From Ralstonia pickettii (lineage in GTDB: Bacteria; Pseudomonadota; Gammaproteobacteria; Burkholderiales; Burkholderiaceae), in contig NZ_CP066772.2 in NCBI RefSeq assembly GCF_016466415.2, positions 806,001 to 870,000 on the forward strand: a stretch of 64,000 bases of DNA. The letters are read 5' to 3'. Shown piece by piece: positions 43,770-52,148 of the stretch (position 1 is the stretch's first letter; each line of letters opens with the position of its first letter). The translations under genes were made by a program, and so were the position numbers. The notes beneath the pieces are model-generated. The model saw only the letters and a program-made list of their open reading frames with translations, made no database searches and was not told where the DNA came from.

Positions 43770-44551
43770 TTGGTGCCTTGCAAAGGAAGGATGGATTGCG
43801 CATGCGCCGCCACCTGCCGATCCAGCCGAAGCCGGTACTGGAAGGCGTCGCCGCGAAAATACAGGCGTTCAAAATCGATGGGCGTGCCCTGTGCGTCGTG
43901 CGTCAGACGCTCCACGCGCAACAGTGCCGCGCCTGCGCCCGTCTCGAGTGCGGTTGCGGTGGCGTGGTCGGCCAGCACCGCATCGATGGCCAGCGTCGCA
44001 TGACCGAGCGCCACCCCTGCGTCCTGCTCCAGCACGAGGAAAACATCGCGCGTGACGAGGTCCGCCCGCGCGACGCTGCTGCCCAGCGGCTCCGGCAGCC
44101 ACGTCACCTCAAGGGAAACCGGCACCTGATCGAGCAACCGCACGCGATGCAATTCCGTGACGGCCGTGCCGGGTGCCAGTTGCAGCGCCTGTGCCACGTC
44201 GATCGGCGCGGGCAGCGTGCGCAGCTTCAGCACGCGGTTGCGGATGGCGTGACCTTGTGCCGACATCGCCTCAGCAAAGCCCTGCAGCGCGGTCACGTTC
44301 TGGAAGGCCTTCGGCTGGCTCACAAAGGTGCCTTTGCCGTGGCGGCGGAAGATCAGCCCTTCGTTCTGCAAATCGGCCAGTGCCTGACGCACGGTGATGC
44401 GGCTGGCGTTGAACTGCTCGCCCAGCGCCGCTTCCGAAGGCAGCAGCGAGGCGGGCGCATAGTGGCCGCTGAGAATGCCCTCGCGCAGCGTGCCCTTGAT
44501 GCGCTCATAGAGCGGCGGGGCAGGTTGGCGGTGCAAATTTGAGGTGGTCAT
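43766..44551 (-). CDS. GntR-family regulator, HutC/UTRA type
   Basis: 261 residues. Winged HTH (PLYERIKGTLREGILSGHYAPASLLPSEAALGEQFNASRITVRQALADLQNEGLI) then a UTRA ligand domain (TELHRVRLLDQVPVSLEVTWLP, VERLTHDAQGTPIDFERLYFRGDAFQYRL). ATG 44551 gives the usual family length. First gene of the flavoprotein operon, with a palindrome 11 bp upstream that suits autoregulation. The effector is presumably the operon's substrate. Confidence 0.9.
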   Translation of the reverse strand: MTTSNLHRQPAPPLYERIKGTLREGILSGHYAPASLLPSEAALGEQFNASRITVRQALADLQNEGLIFRRHGKGTFVSQPKAFQNVTALQGFAEAMSAQGHAIRNRVLKLRTLPAPIDVAQALQLAPGTAVTELHRVRLLDQVPVSLEVTWLPEPLGSSVARADLVTRDVFLVLEQDAGVALGHATLAIDAVLADHATATALETGAGAALLRVERLTHDAQGTPIDFERLYFRGDAFQYRLRLDRQVAAHAQSILPLQGTK

Positions 44552-44561
44552 CGATGGGCGC

Positions 44562-44579
44562 AACTCGTCATAACAAGTT
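44562..44579. promoter_or_regulatory. GntR-type operator before the regulator/flavoprotein operon
   Basis: AACTCGTCATAACAAGTT, symmetric at 14 of 18 positions with perfect outer AACT/AGTT arms. It lies 11-28 bp upstream of the GntR ATG, where binding would block the operon's transcription. Confidence 0.5.
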
Positions 44580-44741
44580 CGCCCAGTGTAAAAAGCTGAC
44601 GTATGCAGCGGAACGAAGCTTTTTCGATATGCATGCTCGGTTTTTGGCACACGCCGCCGCCACAGCTCTGGCTGAGCGGTCTGCACAGCTGGCATCGCCT
44701 TGCGCGATGTTGGTGCGCTGCACGATGCGCAAACGCTGTGT

Positions 44742-44763
44742 CTGATATCAAAACCGATATCAG
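44742..44763. promoter_or_regulatory. Perfect palindrome upstream of ytfQ
   Basis: CTGATATC-AAAACC-GATATCAG: perfect 8-bp arms, 6-bp spacer, about 183 bp before the ytfQ ATG in the 395-bp GntR/ytfQ divergent region. Unlike the GntR-type site nearby, so probably read by a different regulator. The rest of the region, 44580-44741 and 44764-44945, shows no gene that I can support. Confidence 0.5.
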
Positions 44764-44945
44764 TCAGCCCCCAAAAAAACATTAGACGGTCATGTCAGGC
44801 TGTCCATACCATGGCTCACCACGGATCACCGGCACAGGAAGACGGGCGCCGCATGCCGGATTCGACTCGTGTATCGCGTTGCATAGACGACGTGCGCAGC
44901 CCGGGGGGTAGTGACCGGCTGCGTTCCACCATAACGGAGACAACG

Positions 44946-45932
44946 ATGCAAAAAACGAGCGCTGCGTGCGCCAGACGGACCGTATTGACCTTCCTGGCCA
45001 CGGCCGGTGTGCTTCTGACCACGGGCTTGGCGACAGCGGCGCACGCGGCTGACAAGTCGTTCACGATGGGCTTTGCCCAGGTGGGTGCCGAGAGCGAATG
45101 GCGCACCGCCAATTCGGAGTCCATCAAATCGACGGCCAAGGCGCAGGGCGTGAACCTGAAGTTCTCTGACGCGCAGCAGAAGCAGGAAAACCAGATCAAG
45201 GCGATCCGCTCGTACATCGCGCAGAAGGTCGATGTGATTGCGTTCTCGCCGGTAGTGGAATCCGGCTGGGACACCGTGCTGCAGGAGGCCAAGGCCGCCA
45301 AGATCCCGGTCATCCTCACCGACCGCGGCATCGACAGCAAAGACACCTGGCTCTACACGACGTTCATCGGCTCCGATTTTGTCGAGGAAGGCCGCAAGGC
45401 GGGCCGCTGGCTGCTGGAGAACGTCAAGCCCAAGGGCGACGTGAACATCGTCGAGTTGCAAGGCACTGTGGGCTCCGCGCCCGCCATCGATCGCAAGCGC
45501 GGCTTTGAAGAGATCATCAAGGCCGACCCGCACTACAAGATCATCCGCTCGCAAACGGGCGACTTCACCCGCGCCAAGGGCAAGGAGGTGATGGAAGCCT
45601 TCCTGAAGGCCGAGGGCAAGAAGATCAACGTGCTGTACGCGCACAACGACGACATGGCGATCGGTGCCATCCAGGCCATTGAAGAGGCCGGGCTCAAGCC
45701 GGGCAAGGACATCGTCATCATCTCCATCGACGGCGTGAAGGGCGCGTTTGAAGCCATGATGGCCGGCAAGCTGAACGTCACGGTGGAATGCAGCCCGCTG
45801 CTCGGGCCGCAACTGATGGATACCGCGCGCGCCGTGCTGGCGGGCAAGACCGTGCCCAAGCGCATCGTCACCAAGGAAGGCATCTTCCCGATGGAAGTGG
45901 CGGCCAAGGAATTTCCGAACCGCAAGTACTGA
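44946..45932 (+). CDS. ytfQ: YtfQ-type galactofuranose/sugar-binding protein
   Basis: 328 residues with signal peptide ending AAHA-AD. MGFAQVGAESEWRTANSES is the hallmark of YtfQ; further YAHNDDMAIGAIQAIEEAG and IISIDGVKGAFEAM. YtfQ binds hexofuranoses, typically galactofuranose. ATG 44946 with GGAG upstream. First of four importer genes; a structured 175-bp spacer separates it from the ATPase gene. Confidence 0.93.
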   Translation: MQKTSAACARRTVLTFLATAGVLLTTGLATAAHAADKSFTMGFAQVGAESEWRTANSESIKSTAKAQGVNLKFSDAQQKQENQIKAIRSYIAQKVDVIAFSPVVESGWDTVLQEAKAAKIPVILTDRGIDSKDTWLYTTFIGSDFVEEGRKAGRWLLENVKPKGDVNIVELQGTVGSAPAIDRKRGFEEIIKADPHYKIIRSQTGDFTRAKGKEVMEAFLKAEGKKINVLYAHNDDMAIGAIQAIEEAGLKPGKDIVIISIDGVKGAFEAMMAGKLNVTVECSPLLGPQLMDTARAVLAGKTVPKRIVTKEGIFPMEVAAKEFPNRKY

Positions 45933-45941
45933 TCCTACTGC

Positions 45942-46015
45942 GCGGCCCGATCTTGACACTGCGATGCTCGCCGTACCCATGTACGGCTGTGCTTCTCGTG
46001 CCAACCTCGGGCCGC
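45942..46015 (+). promoter_or_regulatory. Large hairpin after ytfQ
   Basis: Outer 9-bp stem GCGGCCCGA / TCGGGCCGC (45942-45950, 46007-46015) enclosing a perfect inner hairpin GCCGTAC-CCAT-GTACGGC (45970-45987). It starts 10 bp after ytfQ. It probably stabilises the ytfQ message or attenuates the downstream genes. Confidence 0.5.
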
Positions 46016-46046
46016 TCGCTACGGATCATGAACAGGTTCGGAGCAT

Positions 46047-46082
46047 GCCGGCAGAGCGGGTTACGTTGACTCGGCTGCCGGC
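46047..46082 (+). promoter_or_regulatory. Second hairpin before ytfR
   Basis: 8-bp stem GCCGGCAG / CTGCCGGC with a 20-nt loop, ending 26 bp before the ytfR ATG. Together with the preceding hairpin it makes the whole ytfQ-ytfR spacer structured. Confidence 0.4.
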
Positions 46083-46107
46083 TGCACCACGTTAACAGGT
46101 GACACCC

Positions 46108-47685
46108 ATGTCGGATCACGTTGATCAACCCGCCGCGACAGATGCACGCGGCGCGCTGCTGCACATGCGCGGCATCTGCAAGAACTTTCCCGGCGTGCAG
46201 GCGCTGGCCGGGGTCGATTTCCGCTTGTTGCCCGGAGAAGTGCATGCGCTGATGGGGCAGAATGGTGCCGGCAAGTCGACGCTCATCAAGGTCCTGACCG
46301 GCGTTGAAGCGCCGGATGCGGGCGAGATTCTGCTCGGCGGTCAGCCCATCGCGCCGGGTTCGCCGCTGGAGGCGCAAAAGCTCGGTATCAGCACGGTGTA
46401 TCAGGAGGTCAATCTCTGCCCGAACCTGACCGTGGCGGAGAACATTCACATCGGCCGCTTCCCCATGCGGCTGGGCAGCATCGACTGGCGTGCCACCAAC
46501 CGGGCGGCGCAGGCACTGCTTGCCGATCTGAATATCCACATTGACGTCACGCTGCCGCTGTCGCTGTATCCGGTGGCCATTCAGCAGATGGTGGCGATTG
46601 CGCGCGCGCTTTCCACCGAAGCCCGCATCCTGATCCTCGACGAGCCCACCTCCAGCCTGGACGACGATGAAGTGGCCCGCCTGTTTGCCGCCATCCGCAC
46701 GCTCAAGGCGCGCGGCATGGCCGTGCTGTTCGTCACGCATTTTCTGGAGCAAACGTACGCGATTGCCGACCGCATTACCGTGCTGCGCAACGGCCGGCTG
46801 GAAGGCGAATACGCCGCGCGCGATCTGCCGCAACTGCAACTGATCAACAAGATGGTCGGGCGCGACATCGATGCGAGCCGCTTCGAGCGCACCGAGGTGC
46901 CGCCCGTGGATGACACTGCGCCCGCGTTCCTGAGTGCGCGCGGCATGGGCCGTCGTGGCGTGGTGCAACCGCTCGATCTGGACGTCCGCCCCGGGCAGGT
47001 GCTCGGCCTTGGCGGCCTGCTCGGCTCAGGCCGAACGGAGACTGCTCGGCTGCTGTTCGGTGTTGACCGCAACGATGCGGGCTCGATCAACGTGCACGGG
47101 CAAGCGCGTCAGTTCAGTTCGCCGCGTGACGCCATCCGCCAGGGTATTGGCTTTTGCCCGGAAGACCGCAAGACCGAAGGCATCATTGCCGAACTGTCGA
47201 TTCGCGAGAACATCATCCTCGCGCTGCAGGCCAAGCGCGGTCTGTTCCGCTATCTGCCCAAGAAGCGCCAGCGCGAGATTGCCGACCAGTACATCGCCCA
47301 GCTCGGCATCAAGACGCCCGACGCTGAAAAGCCCATCGGCCAGCTCTCGGGCGGCAACCAGCAGAAGGCCGTGCTCGCCCGCTGGCTGGCGACCGACCCG
47401 GCCATGCTGATCCTGGACGAACCCACGCGCGGCATCGACATCGCCGCCAAGCTCGACATCATGGACCTGGTGACCGCGCAGTGCCGCAAGGGCATGGCGA
47501 TCCTGTTCATCTCCAGCGAGCTGCCGGAGGTGCTTCGCGTGAGCCACCGGCTGGCGATCCTGCGCGATCGCAAGAAGGTGGGCGAGCTGGCCGGCGCCGA
47601 TGTGACGGAAGACAACCTGTGCCACGTGATTGCCGGCGGCGACGTGCCCGCCAGCCAATCCACCACCACCGGAGGCGCTGCATGA
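46108..47685 (+). CDS. ytfR: YtfR, sugar ABC transporter ATPase
   Basis: 525 residues, tandem ABC domains. First: GQNGAGKST, YPVAIQQMVAIARAL and LILDEPTSSLD. Second: [20 protein letters not shown] and [14 protein letters not shown] 46108 has AGGTGA five bases upstream; a GTG at 46099 is too close to that site. Energises the YtfQ importer. Stop overlaps ytfT start. Confidence 0.94.
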   Translation: MSDHVDQPAATDARGALLHMRGICKNFPGVQALAGVDFRLLPGEVHALMGQNGAGKSTLIKVLTGVEAPDAGEILLGGQPIAPGSPLEAQKLGISTVYQEVNLCPNLTVAENIHIGRFPMRLGSIDWRATNRAAQALLADLNIHIDVTLPLSLYPVAIQQMVAIARALSTEARILILDEPTSSLDDDEVARLFAAIRTLKARGMAVLFVTHFLEQTYAIADRITVLRNGRLEGEYAARDLPQLQLINKMVGRDIDASRFERTEVPPVDDTAPAFLSARGMGRRGVVQPLDLDVRPGQVLGLGGLLGSGRTETARLLFGVDRNDAGSINVHGQARQFSSPRDAIRQGIGFCPEDRKTEGIIAELSIRENIILALQAKRGLFRYLPKKRQREIADQYIAQLGIKTPDAEKPIGQLSGGNQQKAVLARWLATDPAMLILDEPTRGIDIAAKLDIMDLVTAQCRKGMAILFISSELPEVLRVSHRLAILRDRKKVGELAGADVTEDNLCHVIAGGDVPASQSTTTGGAA

Positions 47686-48731
47686 ACCCCGTCAATCTGC
47701 GCGCACTGACTGGCCACCGATTGTTCTGGCCGTGCGTGACGCTGCTTCTGCTTTGTCTGCTCAACGCTTGGTTCAACCCGCATTTCTTTCACCTCGACGT
47801 TCGCAATGGGCATCTGTACGGCAGCCTGATCGACATCCTCAACCGCGCAGCACCGCTCATGCTCGTATCGCTGGGCATGACGCTGGTGATTGCGGTGGGC
47901 GGCATCGATATTTCGGCGGGCGCGGTGGTCGCCATTTCCGGCGCCATTGCGGCGTCGCTTGTCGGCGGCACGCTGGTGGTGCAGAACGGCCTGCCCGTCT
48001 ACGTGACCAAGGTGCCGCTGCTGCTTGCGCTGCTGGCGGCCGTGGGCGCGGCGCTGGTGTGTGGCATGTGGAACGGCCTGCTGGTGGCGGGCGCGGGCAT
48101 GCAGCCCATCATCGCCACGCTGATCCTGATGGTGGCCGGCCGCGGCGTGGCGCAGCTCATTACCGGCGGGCAGATCATCACCGTCTACTACGAGCCGTTC
48201 TTCTTTGTGGGCAACGGCTATCTGTTCGGTCTGCCGTTCGGGCTATACATCGCGGCTGCTGTGCTGGGCCTGCTGTTGCTGTTGATGCACCGCACGGCAC
48301 TCGGGCTGTTTATCGAGGCCGTTGGCATCAACCCCGTGGCCGCGCGGCTTGCGGGGTTGAACACCAAGGCGCTGCTGTTTGGCATCTACGCATTCTGCGG
48401 TGCCATGGCCGGTGTTGCGGGGCTCATCATTTGCTCCAACGTCAAGAGCGCGGACGGCAACAACGCGGGGCTGCTGCTGGAGCTTGACGCCATCCTGGCC
48501 GTCACGCTGGGCGGCACCTCGTTGGCGGGCGGCAAGTTCAGCCTGTGGGGCAGCGTGATCGGGGCGCTCATCATCCAGACGCTTACCTACGCGATCTATT
48601 CGATGGGTGTGCCGCCAGAAATCAACCTCGTGGTGAAAGCCGTGGTGGTGTTTGCCGTGTGCCTGGCGCAATCGGAAGCGTTTCGCAGCATGCTCTTTCA
48701 ACGCCACAGCCGTGCAGGGGCGCAGTCATGA
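47682..48731 (+). CDS. ytfT: YtfT, sugar ABC transporter permease
   Basis: 349 residues with eight or more hydrophobic helices; CUT2 motif LVIAVGGIDISAGAVVAISG and the late loop LELDAILAVTLGGTSLAGGKFSLWGSVIGALI. ATGA overlaps link it to ytfR and yjfF. Forms one half of the channel with YjfF. Confidence 0.93.
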   Translation: MNPVNLRALTGHRLFWPCVTLLLLCLLNAWFNPHFFHLDVRNGHLYGSLIDILNRAAPLMLVSLGMTLVIAVGGIDISAGAVVAISGAIAASLVGGTLVVQNGLPVYVTKVPLLLALLAAVGAALVCGMWNGLLVAGAGMQPIIATLILMVAGRGVAQLITGGQIITVYYEPFFFVGNGYLFGLPFGLYIAAAVLGLLLLLMHRTALGLFIEAVGINPVAARLAGLNTKALLFGIYAFCGAMAGVAGLIICSNVKSADGNNAGLLLELDAILAVTLGGTSLAGGKFSLWGSVIGALIIQTLTYAIYSMGVPPEINLVVKAVVVFAVCLAQSEAFRSMLFQRHSRAGAQS

Positions 48732-49801
48732 GAATCAATCCACGGCGCTTGCCGTTCTACGTCACGCTGTTTTTGTTTGCGCTGTTGTTCGGCTTCGGGT
48801 CGGTCACTTACACGGGCTTCTTCAGCGTGCAGGTGTTTCTCAATCTGCTGATCGACAACGCGTTCCTGATCGTCGTTACCATCGGCATGACGTTCGTCAT
48901 CCTGTCGGGCGGCATCGATCTGTCGGTCGGGGCGGTGGTGGCGCTGACCACCATGATCTCCGCCGCGTTGGTCGAACATCACGGCTGGTCGATTGGCGTG
49001 GTGGTGCCTCTGGTGCTGGCTGTGGGGTGCCTGTTCGGCCTGATGATGGGCGTGCTGATCCAGGTGTTCCGCATTCAGCCGTTTATCGTCACGCTGGGCG
49101 GCATGTTCCTCGCGCGGGGGCTGTGCTATCTCATCAGCATCGATTCGATCAGCATTACCGACCCGATCTACACCGCGCTCTCGCAGCACAAGATCCAGTT
49201 GGGCGGCGGCAACTACGTGTCGCCCAGCGTGGTGATTGCGCTGGTGGTGTTTGCGGCAGCAGCGTGGCTTGCACATTGCAGCCGCTTTGGTCGCACGGTG
49301 TACGCACTGGGTGGCAATGAACGGTCTGCCCTGCTGATGGGCTTACCGGTGGCGCGCACGCGCATTCTCGTCTATGTGCTCAGCGGTTTCTGCTCGGCGC
49401 TGGGCGGGGTGCTGGTCACGTTCTACATGCTGTCCGGCTACGGGCTGCACGCGCAAGGCATGGAACTGGACGCCATTGCCGCCACGGTGGTCGGTGGCAC
49501 GCTGCTCACCGGCGGCGTGGGCCTCATCAGCGGCAGTGTAGTGGGCGTGCTGTTGCTTGGCGTCATCCAGTCGCTGATCACCTTTGACGGCACGCTTAGC
49601 TCCTGGTGGGCGCGCATTGCGATTGGTGTGTTGCTGTACGTGTTCTGCCTCATGCAACGCTTTCTTGGGCGCGCACAGCGCGGGGCAGCATTGCCACCGT
49701 CGACCCCGCACAGGCCGGCGCGGCCGTCGAACGAGACGGCAAAGGACGCCCCGGCTTCGGCCATCTTCATGCAGTCGCACGCCGTACCGCCTTTCAATTA
49801 G
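48728..49801 (+). CDS. yjfF: YjfF, second sugar ABC transporter permease
   Basis: 357 residues; CUT2 motif FVILSGGIDLSVGAVVALTT and the late loop MELDAIAATVVGGTLLTGGVGLISG. ATG 48728 overlaps the ytfT stop. The C-terminal 35 residues after LMQRFLGR are low-complexity (PPSTPHRPARPSNETAKDAPASA) and run into the degraded aroQ region, so the tail may be non-native. Confidence 0.9.
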   Translation: MRINPRRLPFYVTLFLFALLFGFGSVTYTGFFSVQVFLNLLIDNAFLIVVTIGMTFVILSGGIDLSVGAVVALTTMISAALVEHHGWSIGVVVPLVLAVGCLFGLMMGVLIQVFRIQPFIVTLGGMFLARGLCYLISIDSISITDPIYTALSQHKIQLGGGNYVSPSVVIALVVFAAAAWLAHCSRFGRTVYALGGNERSALLMGLPVARTRILVYVLSGFCSALGGVLVTFYMLSGYGLHAQGMELDAIAATVVGGTLLTGGVGLISGSVVGVLLLGVIQSLITFDGTLSSWWARIAIGVLLYVFCLMQRFLGRAQRGAALPPSTPHRPARPSNETAKDAPASAIFMQSHAVPPFN

Positions 49802-49802
49802 G

Positions 49803-50228
49803 CACACGCAGTTGCGGTTTCCCGTAGGCATACCGACCTTGTAAAGGTTGTTTCGCGCAACGATCAGATTGCAGGCGTTGGGCGCCGAACTTGGCGTGCA
49901 GGTGGAGTCCTTCCAAACGAACAGCGAAGCGGCGATGTGCGAGCGCATTCACCGCGCGTTTGAAGAAGGCCAGGACGCCGTGCTGATCAACGCAGGTGCG
50001 TGGACGCACTACAGCTACGGCGTCCGCGATGCGCTGGCGATCCTGACGTGTCCGGTGGTGGAATTGCATATGTCCAACATCCACGCACGCGAGCCGTTCC
50101 GACATCACTCGGTATTTGCCGACATCGTCAGCGGGCAGATCTGCGGGTTTGGCGTCCAGAGTTACCTTCTGGCCCTGCGGGCGGCGGTATCGCCAATCGA
50201 TCCGAGGAGCGCCGGCAGTCGTTCCTGA
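49803..50228 (+). pseudogene. aroQ: Degraded type II 3-dehydroquinate dehydratase (AroQ) remnant
   Basis: From about 49870 the frame encodes a clear AroQ C-terminal two-thirds: LGAELGVQVESFQTNSEA, INAGAWTHYSYGVRDAL, and ELHMSNIHAREPFRHHS with the catalytic His and the Arg. The N-terminal GPNLNLLGTREP-x-x-Y-G lid is absent. A fragment LGTR is readable in another frame near 49797-49808, followed by frameshift and stops (TAG 49834, TAA 49842). The only start, TTG 49848, has no proper ribosome site. Type II enzymes need the lid Tyr/Arg, so this copy should be inactive. Confidence 0.78.
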
Positions 50229-50257
50229 ACCGATAGCGCTTTCCAGGTTCGACAATG

Positions 50258-50827
50258 CTATGGGTGAAGCTTCTCGCCCTTGTTCAGCATGTCGATGACC
50301 TGAGAAATCTTCTTGGCGCGCGTCTCGGCCTTTTTCACGTTCTGGATCCTGAACAGAATCGCGTACCGGTTCTGGCCATTCAAGGTGGCGAAGAATTGCC
50401 TGGCCTTCGGGTTGGCATCCAAAGCCTGCTGCAGGTCATCGGGCACGGTTGACGTACCCGCAGACGAATAGGCCGCCTCCCAGCGGCCGTCTTGCTTGGC
50501 CAGCTCGATTGCGCGAAGCCCTGCAGGGCGCATTCTCCCGGCGGTGATCAAGGCTTCAGCCTTGGCGGTGTTGATCTTCGACCAGATGCTCTTGGCGGTT
50601 CTGGGCGTGAACCGCTGCAGCCAGTAGTGCTCGTTTTCCGCCTGCTTTTGCCCGTCGATCCATCCATAGCAGAGGGCGCTCTCAACGGCCTCTGCATAAG
50701 ACACAGTGGATTGTTCGGCCGACCGCTTTGCGATGCGAAGTCAGACGCCAGCCACAGCCTCTCCGTGGGTTTCCAGCCAGGCTTCCCAGGCTTCCTGATT
50801 GGTGAAGGAAAGTTTTGGATTGTGCAT
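50258..50827 (-). pseudogene. YdeI/OmpD-associated-family gene with an in-frame stop
   Basis: Reading from ATG 50827: M-H-N-P-K-L-S-F-T-N-Q-E-A-W-E-A-W-L-E, then TGA at 50743-50741 exactly where Trp is expected in G-V-W-L, then the frame continues through VESALCYGWIDG, QRFTPRTAKSIWSKIN and NVKKAETRAKKI to 50258. The rest is intact over 160 codons. One TGG-to-TGA change explains the break. A shorter product from GTG 50704 is conceivable but would lack the N-terminal domain edge. The family is named for YdeI-like stress and bacteriocin-protection proteins. Confidence 0.8.
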
Positions 50828-50863
50828 TGCGCTGGACCATTGCCATCGAATTTGTCGGAGACG

Positions 50864-51289
50864 TTACTCGCGCCTGAAACCGAGAACACCCCTGCCCATT
50901 GCGTTTTCGGAAACCAATGGGTTCGGCATCCACGCCGTGCGCACTTCCAGCTTGTCTCCATCCAGCGTATAGAACCGTTCCTGCTCCGTGCCGGTCCAGG
51001 CTTCATTCCAGGACGCGTCGACCTTCGTGATGAACCGATCGTCCTCGACCCGATACCGCCCGGTATAGGCCACGATCGTACGGAACAGCGCCGCCAGCTT
51101 CTCGTCTGTGTTCCCCGGCTCCCGCACTTTCGCGGTGAGAAGCACCATCATGCGCTCGTCAGCGCCGAAGACCAGTGACCCATTGGGGTCAGCGCCCCAG
51201 GGCTGCGTACGCTCCTTAGTCTCCTGAAGCTCGGTCTCGAAAGACACCAGCCGCCAGCTACCGTGCAGCCTTGTATCGCGCTCAGTCAT
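50864..51289 (-). CDS. Lipocalin-like domain protein
   Basis: 141 residues, cytoplasmic. LHGSWRLVSFETELQETKER, GSLVFGADERMMVLLTA, YTGRYRVEDDRFITKVDASWNEAWTGTEQERFYTLDGDKL and a terminal GRGVLGFRRE match the small lipocalin-like barrel family whose ligand is unknown. ATG 51289 with AGGA upstream. Lies 22 bp after the RibD-like gene on the same strand; probably co-transcribed. Confidence 0.84.
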   Translation of the reverse strand: MTERDTRLHGSWRLVSFETELQETKERTQPWGADPNGSLVFGADERMMVLLTAKVREPGNTDEKLAALFRTIVAYTGRYRVEDDRFITKVDASWNEAWTGTEQERFYTLDGDKLEVRTAWMPNPLVSENAMGRGVLGFRRE

Positions 51290-51311
51290 CGTTCGTCCTG
51301 TCGTCGTTCGT

Positions 51312-51974
51312 TCAAGTGTTCATAGGCGATGGGCGCCGCAAAACAACATGCGTCGCCTTTTCTGATGCTACGGATTCAACGCACGCGTAGCCCAGCGCTC
51401 GCAAGTCGATCCCCTCGAACAGGGGTTCCCCACGGCCAAGCAAGACCGGCGAGATCGCGATGTGCAGCTCATCGATGAGGCCTTCACGCAGGTACTGCCG
51501 GATGGTGCCCGGCCCACCGCCAATGCGTACATCCTTCCCGCCCGCGGCCTCGCGGGCACGTTCGAGCGCTTCTCGAAAGCCGCCTGTGATGAAGTGGAAG
51601 GTCGTGCCGCCCGCCATCTCGATGGGCGCACGCGCGTAGTGGGTCAAGACGAAAACGGGAACGTGATATGGCGGGTTGTCGCCCCACCAGCCTTTCCATG
51701 TGTCGTCGGGCCAATCCCCGCGAATGGGGCCGAACATGTTGCGCCCGAGAATCCACGCCCCCACGTTCCGGAAGCTACGGGCGGCAAAGTCATCGTCAAC
51801 GCCAGTTGTACCGCCGTCCTTGCCGAACAGGGTCCGCTGGAACGTGCGCGTCGCGACCAGCCACTGGTGCAGTTCCATCCCGCCAATGCCGAGCGGATTA
51901 TTGATGTCCTGATCCGGACCTGCGCCGTATCCGTCAAGCGAGAGGGTGAAGCCCGCAACGCGAACGCGTGTCAT
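51312..51974 (-). CDS. Dihydrofolate-reductase-like (RibD C-terminal) oxidoreductase
   Basis: 220 residues. TRVRVAGFTLSLDGYGAG at the start, GRNMFGPIRGDWPDDTWKGWWGDNPPYHVPVFVLTH, and a NADPH-site segment DVRIGGGPGTIRQYLREGLIDELHIAISPVLLGRG identify the RibD C-terminal/YyaP family. Role is unassigned; such proteins are predicted NADPH-dependent reductases. ATG 51974 with GGAGAC seven bases upstream. Confidence 0.86.
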   Translation of the reverse strand: MTRVRVAGFTLSLDGYGAGPDQDINNPLGIGGMELHQWLVATRTFQRTLFGKDGGTTGVDDDFAARSFRNVGAWILGRNMFGPIRGDWPDDTWKGWWGDNPPYHVPVFVLTHYARAPIEMAGGTTFHFITGGFREALERAREAAGGKDVRIGGGPGTIRQYLREGLIDELHIAISPVLLGRGEPLFEGIDLRALGYACVESVASEKATHVVLRRPSPMNT

Positions 51975-52148
51975 CGTTTGTCTCCAGCTCCAATCGGACG
52001 CCCGATCGGTCATCAACGGATGCCGGCGTCAGGACCTGCATATTAGTACCGGGGCCAGCCGAACGTGCGGCGCGCGTCGGGCTGGCCATCGGCCATTGGG
52101 GGGAGGGCCCCGCCATCATTTAGAATCGCTCACTTTGCCCGACCTCCC

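Noticed and set aside
42069-44003. A 644-codon plus-strand frame opposite the flavoprotein gene
   Set aside because: Shadow of the flavoprotein and GntR genes; no domain pattern, no ribosome site.
49848-50228. A functional short AroQ starting at TTG 49848
   Set aside because: Lacks the catalytic lid segment, and the start has no properly spaced ribosome site; treated as a remnant.
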